Source of the DNA: DSQK01 sp964550175 | GTDB lineage: Archaea > Nanobdellota > Nanobdellia > Woesearchaeales > ARS49 | Direction: 5' to 3' | DNA length: 64,000 nt | NCBI GenBank assembly: GCA_964550175.1 | Contig: CAZJXP010000001.1 | Span: 558,001 to 622,000 of the forward strand | Notes under the pieces: model-generated | Databases searched by the model: none | What the model was told of the DNA's origin: nothing | Seen by the model: the letters and a program-made list of their open reading frames with translations, nothing else | Program-made: the position numbers and the translations under genes | Part shown: positions 16,161 through 23,662 of the stretch, piece by piece | Layout of the letters: each line of letters opens with the position of its first letter | Numbering within the stretch: the first letter of the stretch is position 1

Positions 16161-17570
16161 TTAATATTCTACTTCGTATACTTTCTTTTCGTTAGTCTCT
16201 TTAACATCGGAGGGGGATTTCTTTCGCTTGTCGCGATTGTCTTCCGCATCGCGATTCAGCATCCAGGCTCGTCGCGTTGCGTAGGTAACGGGGTTCTTGA
16301 TGCGGTTGCACAACGAATCAGGCTTGCAGACGCCGATTTCCTCATAGAATTCCTTGCAGTTTGAGGGGAGGACTTGTTTCTTTGCCTGCTTGTGGTATCT
16401 GACGTGACCTTCAATAAGCGTATCTCTCAAGGGTTCGGGGTTTTTTGCGTTCCACGTTTTCAATTCTTCGAGGATTTTGTCGTAGTCCCAGCCCACGCTG
16501 CGGTAGAAATTCACCAGCGTGAACAGCGCGCGCTTCTTTCCGTCCTTCAATCCCTCGCGGATGAGTTTTATGCACGGTGGGAACAGCGTTTCCGATAACG
16601 CCTGTTGCGGGATGTCGAACTCTTTCGTCCCGCCGAAGGTCACGCCGCTGGTCTTCTTTGAGTTCGCGACAAGATCCTGGTAGTCGCTGCGCTGTCGCTT
16701 GTCGATGCCGAAATCCAGCGCGTTTCTCAACAGTTTCGTTGCCTCTCCCGGCGTGGCGCGGTGGCGTTCCATGTAGCTCATTTCCGTTTTCACTATTTCC
16801 GGTTGGGCTTCGGCCTTGCTGAACGAGAGGATTCTCGACGGATCAATGGGGACGCTGATGAGCCCGGATTTCTCGTTGAACGAATACGGCATGCGGTACA
16901 GATGTCTCGGCGCGATGAGCACGGTGTCGATGGTGAGCACGGCGAACGGGTCGAACGCGCCGTTTTTCACGACTTCTTCGCGCGTCTTTTTTGAGCGCGT
17001 GACGATGGTTCCGATGTCGTGCAGTTTGAGCAGCTGTTTTCCAAGCTCGTCGCGAATCATGTTCGTCAGATAGGCCGCGATTTTTCTCGGCCCGTCGGGA
17101 AACATGTCTTTGATTTGTTTTCCGTCGACGTTGTCCGGGAACGCCTCGAAGGGGACGCCAATATGGAATCCGTGATTGCCCGAGAACTTGACCGTGATAT
17201 AGTTGATGCCGTGGTGCTTGAGGGCTTGGATTAAGAGATCTCCTGCGATTTGGCTGTAGATAAGTTCCGGACAGTCGATGTCGAGCAATAAATCCCAGCC
17301 TTTTCGCAACGCGTCAAGCTCGTGTCTCGGAGCGCCCGTCGTGATCTGCATCGGGTTGAGCCAGAGCTCTTCGGAACAATGGAAGCTGGTGGCACCATTT
17401 TTAACATGTTCAAGAATGTCTCGACCGTATTGTAACGTGTCCGGACGCTTGCCGTATCCTTGGCCGCCGAAACTGACCGCGATTTCTTTGTCTAACGCGT
17501 TGTCGACGAGCGCCTGCTGGACGTCCGGGCGCTTGTAGTAATTGAGTAAGGTGCTCAGGTGGATGGTCAT
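16161..17570 (-). CDS. Single-chain DNA primase, PriS fused to the PriL iron-sulfur domain
   Basis: Makes RNA/DNA primers for replication. In 469 residues it combines both parts of the archaeal/eukaryotic primase. The catalytic PriS part has the DxD pair at D97 and D99 (LLLDIDC), the nucleotide-binding SGNHGFHI at 130-137, and RHLYRMPYSFNEKSGL at about 222-237. The C-terminal part is like the PriL iron-sulfur domain, with PPC at Cys333 and further cysteines at 405, 415 and 421, four in all as needed for a 4Fe-4S cluster. The PriL N-terminal scaffold seems to be absent. This layout is known from Nanoarchaeum and other DPANN archaea. The likely promoter, with its CACTGGACA box, is at 17762-17793. 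Confidence 0.88.
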   Translation of the reverse strand: MTIHLSTLLNYYKRPDVQQALVDNALDKEIAVSFGGQGYGKRPDTLQYGRDILEHVKNGATSFHCSEELWLNPMQITTGAPRHELDALRKGWDLLLDIDCPELIYSQIAGDLLIQALKHHGINYITVKFSGNHGFHIGVPFEAFPDNVDGKQIKDMFPDGPRKIAAYLTNMIRDELGKQLLKLHDIGTIVTRSKKTREEVVKNGAFDPFAVLTIDTVLIAPRHLYRMPYSFNEKSGLISVPIDPSRILSFSKAEAQPEIVKTEMSYMERHRATPGEATKLLRNALDFGIDKRQRSDYQDLVANSKKTSGVTFGGTKEFDIPQQALSETLFPPCIKLIREGLKDGKKRALFTLVNFYRSVGWDYDKILEELKTWNAKNPEPLRDTLIEGHVRYHKQAKKQVLPSNCKEFYEEIGVCKPDSLCNRIKNPVTYATRRAWMLNRDAEDNRDKRKKSPSDVKETNEKKVYEVEY

Positions 17571-17654
17571 AGTTAGGAGTTTGTTGGTACTTTTTCCTTT
17601 ACGCTGGTTCGCACCGGCCGTTATTGAGTTCGTTCAATGTTTGTTGCCAATATC

Positions 17655-17700
17655 CTGACGACTCAAAATCTGCCGGCGCGACTTGAGGGAAGGAGAGCAC
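17655..17700 (+). repeat. Dispersed intergenic repeat, copy A
   Basis: The core GACGACTCAAAATCTGC (17657-17673) matches four other intergenic sites in the window (38688, 41548, 45656 and 53415 regions). Here it is followed by CGG and a purine-rich stretch. The upstream CCGCCCCGATTGG box found in copies B, D and E is absent. It lies in the primase leader region, on the strand opposite to the primase. Confidence 0.6.
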
Positions 17701-17761
17701 ACTGCTGACTTGCAACGAACTCTGACTTATTCACTCCCCCTAGGCTTCGTGCGCTCCTAAT

Positions 17762-17793
17762 CCTTATATATTTGTTGCGCGACTGTCCAGTGC
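17762..17793 (-). promoter_or_regulatory. Divergent promoter of primase and Toprim genes with CACTGGACA box
   Basis: Read toward the primase, GCACTGGACAGTC (17781-17793) lies just upstream of the TATA element AAATATATAAGG (17762-17773), the same arrangement as at mcm and hef. The TATA sequence is nearly symmetric and also sits about 25 bases before the Toprim ATG at 17794, so that gene is probably leaderless. The box abuts that ATG, so a protein bound there would cover the Toprim transcription start. In this copy the box contains the palindrome ACTG-GA-CAGT. Confidence 0.55.
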
Positions 17794-18180
17794 ATGCCCG
17801 CGAACCAGCATTCTCCTAGTGAGCTTGTCAAAGCGCTGAACAAGCTCCTTGCGGCGCAGCCCTTGGTGATTGTCGAAGGGCTTCGCGACGAGGCGGCGCT
17901 GCGCGAACTGGGGTTTAAGCGGATCATGCGGCTGACGAAACCGCTGTTTTCGGTCGTTGAGGATGTCGCGGCGATAACGAACGCGGTTGTGATACTCACT
18001 GACTTGGATTCCAAAGGCAAAGAATTGTACGGCGTGCTTTCAGACGGGCTGCGACGGCACGGCGTTCTTGTTGACGACAGTTTTCGAAAATTTCTTCTGA
18101 GAAACACGCCCGTGAAACACATCGAAGGACTGGCGACGTTCGTGCGGAATCAAGTTGCGACGATGCGGGAAGTTATTTGA
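17794..18180 (+). CDS. Small Toprim-domain protein
   Basis: 128 residues made up almost entirely of a Toprim fold, as in the archaeal family related to RNase M5-like nucleases (COG1658 type). The glutamate motif is VIVEGLRDEAALRELG (about 25-40) and the acidic motif is VILTDLDSKGKEL (about 68-80), so metal-binding residues are kept. The biochemical role is not established. The ATG follows a TATA box by about 25 bases. Its 3' end overlaps the hef stop by 8 bases (convergent). Confidence 0.75.
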   Translation: MPANQHSPSELVKALNKLLAAQPLVIVEGLRDEAALRELGFKRIMRLTKPLFSVVEDVAAITNAVVILTDLDSKGKELYGVLSDGLRRHGVLVDDSFRKFLLRNTPVKHIEGLATFVRNQVATMREVI

Positions 18181-20380
18181 GCTCAGACTGATATTGTGCA
18201 TTGCTCACATCCGTAATTCCGTTCCCTTTTTTATCCCCAACACCCGCTACTTTTTGCAAGTCTTCCGGCGAGGCGTTGATGACGTTCTTGACCGAGCCGA
18301 AGTGCTTCAGCAACTCTTTCGCCAAATTCAACCCAATGTTAGGAAAACAAGAAATAATGTATTCCTGCGACTCGTTGAGCGTCATCGGCTTCTTGTCGCC
18401 GTGCGGGGAGAAGTCGCGCTTGTCTTCCGATTGCTCGCGCTTGGCGAGCTGGTACAGCATGGCGGCCGAGTCCTTCGCGTCTTTCGTGCGCAAGATGGGA
18501 ATGCCGTAGCTGACCGCAATCGTGCCCAGCATGCCCCGAATCGCGTTCGGATGGATGCTTCTGAGCGTGTAGATATCTTCGTTCCCTTCGATCATGATGA
18601 TGGGTCGCTCATAGTTGGCCTTCAAATCCTTCAATTGTTCGAGCAAACGCCCGTCGATAATGCTCTGCACGAAATCGGCGCAAGTCTTGAATTCCACTGC
18701 GACACGGTTTGAAAGAACATAATCGGCGCACTTGAGCATTTCCAATTTGTTGTCTGCGCCTAACTCAACTAATTCTTTCACGACTCCAGAGGCTTTTTCG
18801 CGGTAGTCCGCGTAAATCTTGACGACGGTCTCCGGAATCATCTGCGTCAACGTTTTCTGCGGTGAATTCGTCACGAAATCAGTCTTCATCGTCTTGAGGA
18901 CGGTGTGCATCTGGCGCTCCTTGTGCTTCGCGCTCCAGGAGAACGCCTCGTCTCTCGTTCCCTTGGCCATCAGCATGATGACTTTTCCCTTTTCTTGGCG
19001 GCCGGTGCGCCCTCGACGCTGAATGCTTCTGATTGCGCTCGGAATCGGCTCGTAGAAAATAACGCTGTCGACATTCGGGATGTCCAATCCTTCTTCTGCG
19101 ACTGAGGTCGCGACAAGCACGTTGAACAATCCGTCGCGGAACTGCTGCAACATTTCGATTTGCTGTTTCTGCGACAATCCCGTCGTCTTCTTCTTCGCCT
19201 GTCCGACGAAGATCTCACTCAACGCTCCTTTCGCGTCCTTGAGCACGTCCTTGATTTGGACGGCCGTGTCGCGGTACTGGGTGAAAATGATCATCTTCGC
19301 GAACTTATTTTCCGCAAGCTCGCGCTCGACGATTGTTTTTATCGCGTTTATTTTCGGATGTTCGATATGCTGTTCGACCAATTGGTTCGCGAGGTACGCG
19401 GCACTTTTGAACGCCGGATCTTCGGAAAGATTTCGGACGGCTTTCGATTTTCCGGCGCGCGCCTCGTCGGACACTTTCTTGAAGTACGCCGCGAGCGAGC
19501 CGACACACTGCGTTTCCAATAATTCCAGCGCGTGCTGCGCTTTGATCGTTTCCGCCGTGAGCGACATCGCCTTCATCGTCTCATAATCTCGCTCGCCCGC
19601 GGCCATCTTCGCATGCAACTCCATTTGCAGCGCGAGCAGCTCGCGCTTGCTTACGAATTGGACGCTCTTCGTCAATCCGAATTTCTTGATGTCGACGAGC
19701 TTTGACTTGATGCAGGTCGTGAGATGTTGCTGGATTTTCTTGAACCCGTCCGGAAGCTCGAGCTTCACCCACTCGACCTTGACATCCTGAATGTAAGGCT
19801 TGACGTCTTCGTCCTGGTCGGTGCGCACTTCTACGGCGTCGATGAACAAGCTCTTGCAGATGTCTTCAACCTTCAGCATTTCGGCGCCTGGCGAAGCGGT
19901 TAATGCGAGAATTTTCGGAAACTTTGCTCTCCTTTGATATTGCATCGCGAGAAACACGTAGCTGTAATCTCCCGTCGCGCGGTGGGCCTCGTCGAAAATG
20001 ACGAGCGAGACGTTTTCCAACGAAATCTTGTTGCTGATGACATCGTTTTCGATGCCTTGCGGCGTGGCGAACACGATTTGAACGGTTTTCCACAATTCGG
20101 CGCGTTCTGCGGGAGCTGTGTCGCCCGTGAACAAGGATAATTTTGATTCGTCAATCTGAAAACTTTTCTTAAACGACTGCAAATGCTGCTCGGCCAACGG
20201 CTTCGTCGGCGCGAGGAATAGAATTTTTGAACCAGGATGCATCTGCAACCGCTGGGCGGCGAGCATCATCGCGATCGCGGTCTTTCCCATGCCAGTGGGG
20301 AGCACAACGAGGGCGTTCTTTTCCACGCAAGTGTTGAGAATAGTCTCTTGGTACAGGCGGGGCGTGAAGTCGCGCAACAT
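18173..20380 (-). CDS. hef: Hef-type fork-structure helicase/XPF-family nuclease
   Basis: 735 residues in the Hef order: an SF2 DEAH helicase followed by an XPF/ERCC4 nuclease and helix-hairpin-helix motifs. Seen: Walker A LPTGMGKTA (about 27-35), DEAH (IFDEAHRATGDYSYVF), motif VI SIQRRGRTGRQ; then ADYREKASGV, the nuclease core, NAIRGMLGTIAVSYGIPI, and a C-terminal HhH (KELLKHFGSVKNV, VAGVGDKKG). Hef acts on stalled forks. The nuclease signature is altered: the usual GD...ERKxxxD reads AD...EFKxxxD, with the arginine replaced by phenylalanine. The promoter shares a box with mcm and the primase. Confidence 0.9.
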   Translation of the reverse strand: MLRDFTPRLYQETILNTCVEKNALVVLPTGMGKTAIAMMLAAQRLQMHPGSKILFLAPTKPLAEQHLQSFKKSFQIDESKLSLFTGDTAPAERAELWKTVQIVFATPQGIENDVISNKISLENVSLVIFDEAHRATGDYSYVFLAMQYQRRAKFPKILALTASPGAEMLKVEDICKSLFIDAVEVRTDQDEDVKPYIQDVKVEWVKLELPDGFKKIQQHLTTCIKSKLVDIKKFGLTKSVQFVSKRELLALQMELHAKMAAGERDYETMKAMSLTAETIKAQHALELLETQCVGSLAAYFKKVSDEARAGKSKAVRNLSEDPAFKSAAYLANQLVEQHIEHPKINAIKTIVERELAENKFAKMIIFTQYRDTAVQIKDVLKDAKGALSEIFVGQAKKKTTGLSQKQQIEMLQQFRDGLFNVLVATSVAEEGLDIPNVDSVIFYEPIPSAIRSIQRRGRTGRQEKGKVIMLMAKGTRDEAFSWSAKHKERQMHTVLKTMKTDFVTNSPQKTLTQMIPETVVKIYADYREKASGVVKELVELGADNKLEMLKCADYVLSNRVAVEFKTCADFVQSIIDGRLLEQLKDLKANYERPIIMIEGNEDIYTLRSIHPNAIRGMLGTIAVSYGIPILRTKDAKDSAAMLYQLAKREQSEDKRDFSPHGDKKPMTLNESQEYIISCFPNIGLNLAKELLKHFGSVKNVINASPEDLQKVAGVGDKKGNGITDVSNAQYQSELK

Positions 20381-20400
20381 GATATTCTTGATGACGATTT

Positions 20401-20433
20401 TATTTAAATAGCTATAGCGAGAATGTCCAGTGG
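20401..20433 (-). promoter_or_regulatory. hef promoter: TATA box plus CCACTGGACATTC box
   Basis: Reading toward hef, the 13-mer CCACTGGACATTC (20421-20433) is followed after 10 bases by TATTTAAATA (20401-20410), about 25 bases before the ATG at 20380. Both the box and the spacing equal those at mcm (1149-1181). Confidence 0.6.
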
Positions 20434-20438
20434 GAGTG

Positions 20439-20819
20439 CTAGCGTGCCATACGCATCATTCCACTCAGGACCGTGCTCATTGGACTTGGTTGGTGGCCTT
20501 TCTTTATCTCTGCAGCCAGTTCTGCAGGACAGAGTTTTTCTGCAAGCTGCGGCACCATCAAATCCAGCGCAGCGCATGCCATTTGGGCACGATTGAAAAA
20601 ATACGCGACTATGTATTGAGGACGGTTGAACGAGTCATCAACACATTCGTCCAATACTTTTCTTGCTGCCTGACTAAAGGTTTCTGCAGTTACCTTGTCC
20701 GTCATTCTGTCCGCGATGCTCGCAGCAAATGCATAGAATTCTTCAGGTTGTCCCGGAGCCGTTACTTGGAGCGTTTTGACCTTTTCTTTGAGCTCTGCAA
20801 CGGTCATTTCAAGCGGCAT
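20439..20819 (-). CDS. Hypothetical protein
   Basis: 126 residues, predicted mostly alpha-helical, without membrane segments; three cysteines are spread over the sequence. I recognise no family. It follows the MBL hydrolase gene by 24 bases on the same strand and may be the last gene of that operon. Internal sequence QYIVAYFFNRAQMACAALDLM suggests a packed helix. Confidence 0.65.
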   Translation of the reverse strand: MPLEMTVAELKEKVKTLQVTAPGQPEEFYAFAASIADRMTDKVTAETFSQAARKVLDECVDDSFNRPQYIVAYFFNRAQMACAALDLMVPQLAEKLCPAELAAEIKKGHQPSPMSTVLSGMMRMAR

Positions 20820-20843
20820 GGCAAGGGTAACGCTTTAGAGTTT

Positions 20844-21452
20844 TTATTCTTGTTGATTCAAACCGTAATCATGCCCGGCAGCGAGCACCTTGAAATTATA
20901 CTGGGTGAGCTTGTTCAGTGAATCCTGCATCTTGTCCGGGACGCTGGTCGGCAAATCCGTGCGGCCGATTCCTTTTGGAAACAGCGTGTCGCCGGAAAAA
21001 AGGACCTTGTCCTTCGCGAACCAGAGGCTGATGCTGCCCGCGGTGTGACCGGGCGTGTCGATGATTTCGAAGTCTGGCAAATCCAGCTCTTCAATAGGAA
21101 TGATTGTTTTTTGCAGCAGGTTTTTTGCGAGGCGTTCGTCCAAGACTGCGCCGTACGGATTTTGTTTCAAGTCTTCGAGCTCCTTGCGCGACATCGTAAG
21201 CTGCGCGTTCGGAAACGCATCGAAGTTGCCGACATGGTCGAGGTGGGCGTGCGTGAAAATAACGAGCTCAACTTTAGAAAAATCAATTATCTTCGAAAGA
21301 AACATCTCGAGCTTCGGGCGGTTGCCCCGCGCGCCGGTGTCAATGATGATCTTCTTGTCGCCGTCAACAAAATAGCAGTTGCCTTCGCCAGGAAGCTTCC
21401 ACACGTGCGGGCTAATATGACGCACTGCCAATGAGCTTTCGTTTGTGGACAT
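20844..21452 (-). CDS. Metallo-beta-lactamase-fold hydrolase (glyoxalase II-like)
   Basis: 202 residues. The metal ligands are complete: THAHLDH (about 65-71), the histidine of DTPGHTAGS, the bridging aspartate in SGDTLF, and the last histidine in AAGHD. This is the pattern of glyoxalase II-type thioesterases and related hydrolases; the substrate cannot be told. If the ATG at 21452 is used, it overlaps the preceding membrane-protein gene by 41 bases; a GTG at 21425 would shorten this to 14 bases. Confidence 0.85.
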   Translation of the reverse strand: MSTNESSLAVRHISPHVWKLPGEGNCYFVDGDKKIIIDTGARGNRPKLEMFLSKIIDFSKVELVIFTHAHLDHVGNFDAFPNAQLTMSRKELEDLKQNPYGAVLDERLAKNLLQKTIIPIEELDLPDFEIIDTPGHTAGSISLWFAKDKVLFSGDTLFPKGIGRTDLPTSVPDKMQDSLNKLTQYNFKVLAAGHDYGLNQQE

Positions 21453-21744
21453 AGAAACTGACCAACATTCCCGCCGCGAACAAGAGGATAATAAGTTTGC
21501 GGTTATCCTCGGGACTGCCGAACACGAACCCAGCCATGAACCCGAGCGTCACGACAAGCCGTAACGGGCGGATGAGCTTCCGGTCGTGCCAAATGAGCCT
21601 GCCGAAAATAATTCCGAACACGATGGCTGATGCGTAGGCTATGCCCGCGTATTCGATCTTCAGCGCGAACATGAACCCGATGAGCAGGAGAATCAGCGCC
21701 CAATACTCGACCCAGCGCTCGGACGTGTTGAGCGCTAGACCCAT
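21412..21744 (-). CDS. Small multi-pass membrane protein
   Basis: 110 residues with four predicted membrane segments (VEYWALILLLIGFMFAL, then YASAIVFGIIFG, a stretch around VVTLGFMAGFVFG, and LIILLFAAGMLVSFYV) and a basic C-terminus. No family recognised. The ATG at 21744 lies 10 bases inside the 3' end of the protease-like gene. A much longer in-frame reading upstream is only the shadow of that gene. Confidence 0.7.
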   Translation of the reverse strand: MGLALNTSERWVEYWALILLLIGFMFALKIEYAGIAYASAIVFGIIFGRLIWHDRKLIRPLRLVVTLGFMAGFVFGSPEDNRKLIILLFAAGMLVSFYVHKRKLIGSASY

Positions 21745-22481
21745 CCGTTCTCCAATGAAAAATAGAAGAGGCACATCGTCGCGAGCCCGATGACCATCGC
21801 CCAAAGCCAGGAATAAATCCCGGCGCTTAGGAGGAACGCATAGCCCAATACGCCGCCGATGACGAACGCATACAACAGTCTTGACGAGAAAATGATTCTG
21901 CTCCCGTCCAGCGGCGGAATCGGCAGCAAGTTCCACGCTGCGAATGCGATGCTCGTGACAAAGAACTGGTTGACCCACAATTCCGGCAACGGAAGATTCG
22001 TGTAGATTTGCAACGACTTGACGATGCCTGCGATCACAATGACGGCGACCGGGCCGATGAGCGCGATCATCGCGAAATCCTTGATTTGAGCGCCGTACCG
22101 GTATCTACCCAGCCGGTGAGCGGTCAATGCGGAAATGTACGTGCCGGACAAAGCCAAGATGACGAAACTTCCTTGCGAAAGTATTGACGTGACTAATGCG
22201 ATGCCTGCGCCGTACCACCAAATTTTGTGTTCGACCTTCAGTCCTTGCGACAGCCCCCACCAGCGCTGGGCGAAGTGGTGCGTCGAAAGGATGACTGTGG
22301 CGAACAGGAACGAGATGACAAGATTTCCCAGCCCGACCCAGAAGTCGAACTCAACGCTTCCCCATTTGTTCCATGACGTCACGAAACCAAGGATGAAAAT
22401 CGCGAGCCAGAACTCGCGGCGCTCAATCGCGGAAAACGGAGCATAACGCTGGAGCTTATCCAGAAAGTTGCTTGCGGGCAT
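21735..22481 (-). CDS. Site-2 protease (M50) family membrane protein, probably inactive
   Basis: 248 residues with six or more membrane segments and the layout of an archaeal site-2 protease, an enzyme that cuts within the membrane. The second metal motif is intact (NLLPIPPLDGSR, N184-R195, aspartate 192). The first, normally HExxH, reads HHFAQ (68-72): the catalytic glutamate is histidine and the second zinc ligand is glutamine. The protein is therefore likely a pseudoprotease that might bind membrane helices, or the zinc site is rebuilt. First gene of a probable operon with the small membrane protein and the MBL hydrolase. Confidence 0.8.
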   Translation of the reverse strand: MPASNFLDKLQRYAPFSAIERREFWLAIFILGFVTSWNKWGSVEFDFWVGLGNLVISFLFATVILSTHHFAQRWWGLSQGLKVEHKIWWYGAGIALVTSILSQGSFVILALSGTYISALTAHRLGRYRYGAQIKDFAMIALIGPVAVIVIAGIVKSLQIYTNLPLPELWVNQFFVTSIAFAAWNLLPIPPLDGSRIIFSSRLLYAFVIGGVLGYAFLLSAGIYSWLWAMVIGLATMCLFYFSLENGWV

Positions 22482-22503
22482 GACGGTCTCTGCTTATTAC
22501 GGT

Positions 22504-23178
22504 TTATATAGTTTTGGTCGTGCTCGTCAAGTATCTCGTCACGAGGTCATCAAGCTCGTCCTCGTGGCCGGCTCCAACAATGGCAAGAATGTGCTTCTCT
22601 GGGTTGAGTCTGATGAGGGTTGCGAGGTTTCTCGCCATCACATGGTTTCGTTCGGTGACAAGCACCTTGTAGACGTTCGGATACCGAACTTTCACGTGCC
22701 CGATGAGCTTGCCGATGACTTCCTTTGACGGCACGGTGCGCAAGTCGAAGTCAGGTTTCTTGCGCGAGACCGCGCCCTGAATCAAATCGCCGACAAAACG
22801 GAATTTTTCTCGCCAGGTGAGGGTTTTCGAGAACCGCTTGAGCGTGATGCTTATTTCTTGGTCGATCAGGGCTAATGGAATTTTTCGTTCACGCGCGAGC
22901 TTGACTGCCGTCAGCATATCTTGCCCGGGCGAGACGCCGACGTGCTGGCCGAGCTTTTTCTCCCCCCAGGCGCCGATGAGCGCGAACACCCAGCCCTTGA
23001 CGCCTACTTTGCGGATGTCGCTCAGCCTCAACTTCTGCTTTTTCGGGTTCAGCAGGCCTTCCAAACGGCCTCTATCGAGCTCAACCGCGATGATATCGGG
23101 CTTTTTCTCATCAATCTCCTTCCGGACCTCGTTCATGCTTTGCTTCGCGATATGGGAAGTCCCGAGAATGGTGAGCAT
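22504..23178 (-). CDS. TraB/PrgY family protein
   Basis: 224 residues with the TraB signature residues: GTSH at the N-terminus, AVELDRGR, ALIDQEI, TERNHVMA and GAGHEDEL near the C-terminus. TraB-family proteins are membrane-associated or Tiki-like and are thought to be metallohydrolases; the archaeal role is unknown. There is no clear C-terminal membrane anchor here, unlike longer archaeal members. ATG 23178 is chosen because GGGAG lies just upstream; a TTG four codons earlier falls before it. It shares a divergent TATA region with the PRC-barrel gene. Confidence 0.85.
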   Translation of the reverse strand: MLTILGTSHIAKQSMNEVRKEIDEKKPDIIAVELDRGRLEGLLNPKKQKLRLSDIRKVGVKGWVFALIGAWGEKKLGQHVGVSPGQDMLTAVKLARERKIPLALIDQEISITLKRFSKTLTWREKFRFVGDLIQGAVSRKKPDFDLRTVPSKEVIGKLIGHVKVRYPNVYKVLVTERNHVMARNLATLIRLNPEKHILAIVGAGHEDELDDLVTRYLTSTTKTI

Positions 23179-23198
23179 ACTCCCTTTCAAGACGCAAA

Positions 23199-23250
23199 AT
23201 CTTTAAATACTTACCTCCGGACGAGAACTCAGCCCGCAAGGAGGTAGCCT
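23199..23250 (+). promoter_or_regulatory. Divergent promoter and strong ribosome-binding site of PRC-barrel gene
   Basis: TCTTTAAATAC (about 23199-23209) is a near-symmetric TATA element placed to serve both traB (minus) and the PRC-barrel gene (plus). On the plus strand AAGGAGGT at 23237-23244 is one of the few full Shine-Dalgarno sequences in the window, 6 bases before the ATG. Confidence 0.5.
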
Positions 23251-23526
23251 ATGTTGAAGATGAAGAAATTGACCGAGACCTACGATATGAAGGTCTTCAC
23301 TGATTCCGGTGACTATTTTGGCGACATCGAAGAAGCCATGCTCACGTCCACGAAAGTGTACGGCTGGCGCGTTCGAGCCACCAAGAACTCGTTTTTGAGC
23401 AAGGTGCTCGGCAGCGCGAAGGGCGTTGTCGTTCCGCACCAGCTCGTCAAGGCAGTCGGTGACATCATGGTCATCTCCAAGACGGCAGTTCCTGCTTACG
23501 CGCCCGAAGACGGCGAAGAAGCGTAA
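23251..23526 (+). CDS. PRC-barrel domain protein
   Basis: 91 residues forming one PRC-barrel: beta-strands in KVFTDSGDYFGDIEEA, WRVRATKNSF and VVVPHQLVKAVGDIMVIS. Archaeal PRC-barrel proteins of this size are widespread and of unclear function; relatives take part in RNA processing or cell division. The strong Shine-Dalgarno sequence suggests high expression. A T-rich terminator follows. Confidence 0.85.
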   Translation: MLKMKKLTETYDMKVFTDSGDYFGDIEEAMLTSTKVYGWRVRATKNSFLSKVLGSAKGVVVPHQLVKAVGDIMVISKTAVPAYAPEDGEEA

Positions 23527-23552
23527 TTCTTTTTTTCAACTTTTTTTTCTAC
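23527..23552 (+). terminator. T-rich terminator after PRC-barrel gene
   Basis: Two runs of seven and eight T, separated by CAAC, directly follow the stop codon. This is the usual archaeal intrinsic termination signal. No stem-loop is needed or seen. Confidence 0.55.
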
Positions 23553-23590
23553 ATTATCTTTTTATTATGTGACGTAACTAAATCGATTGC

Positions 23591-23661
23591 GCACTGCTAG
23601 TCCAGTGGTAGGATGTGAGCTTCCCAAGCTTGAGATCCGGGTTCGATTCCCGGGCGGTGCA
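23591..23661 (+). tRNA. tRNA-Gly (CCC)
   Basis: 71 bases fold as a complete cloverleaf: acceptor GCACTGC with GCGGTGC, anticodon loop TTCCCAA (anticodon CCC), T arm CCGGGTTCGATTCCCGG, discriminator A. No CCA is encoded. The ATG of the DUF488 gene begins only one base after the discriminator, so 3' end cleavage would release a leaderless mRNA. Confidence 0.95.
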
Positions 23662-23662
23662 T

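Noticed and set aside
21412..21978. Longer version of the small membrane protein starting at 21978
   Set aside because: Its first 78 residues are an out-of-frame reading of the site-2 protease-like gene.
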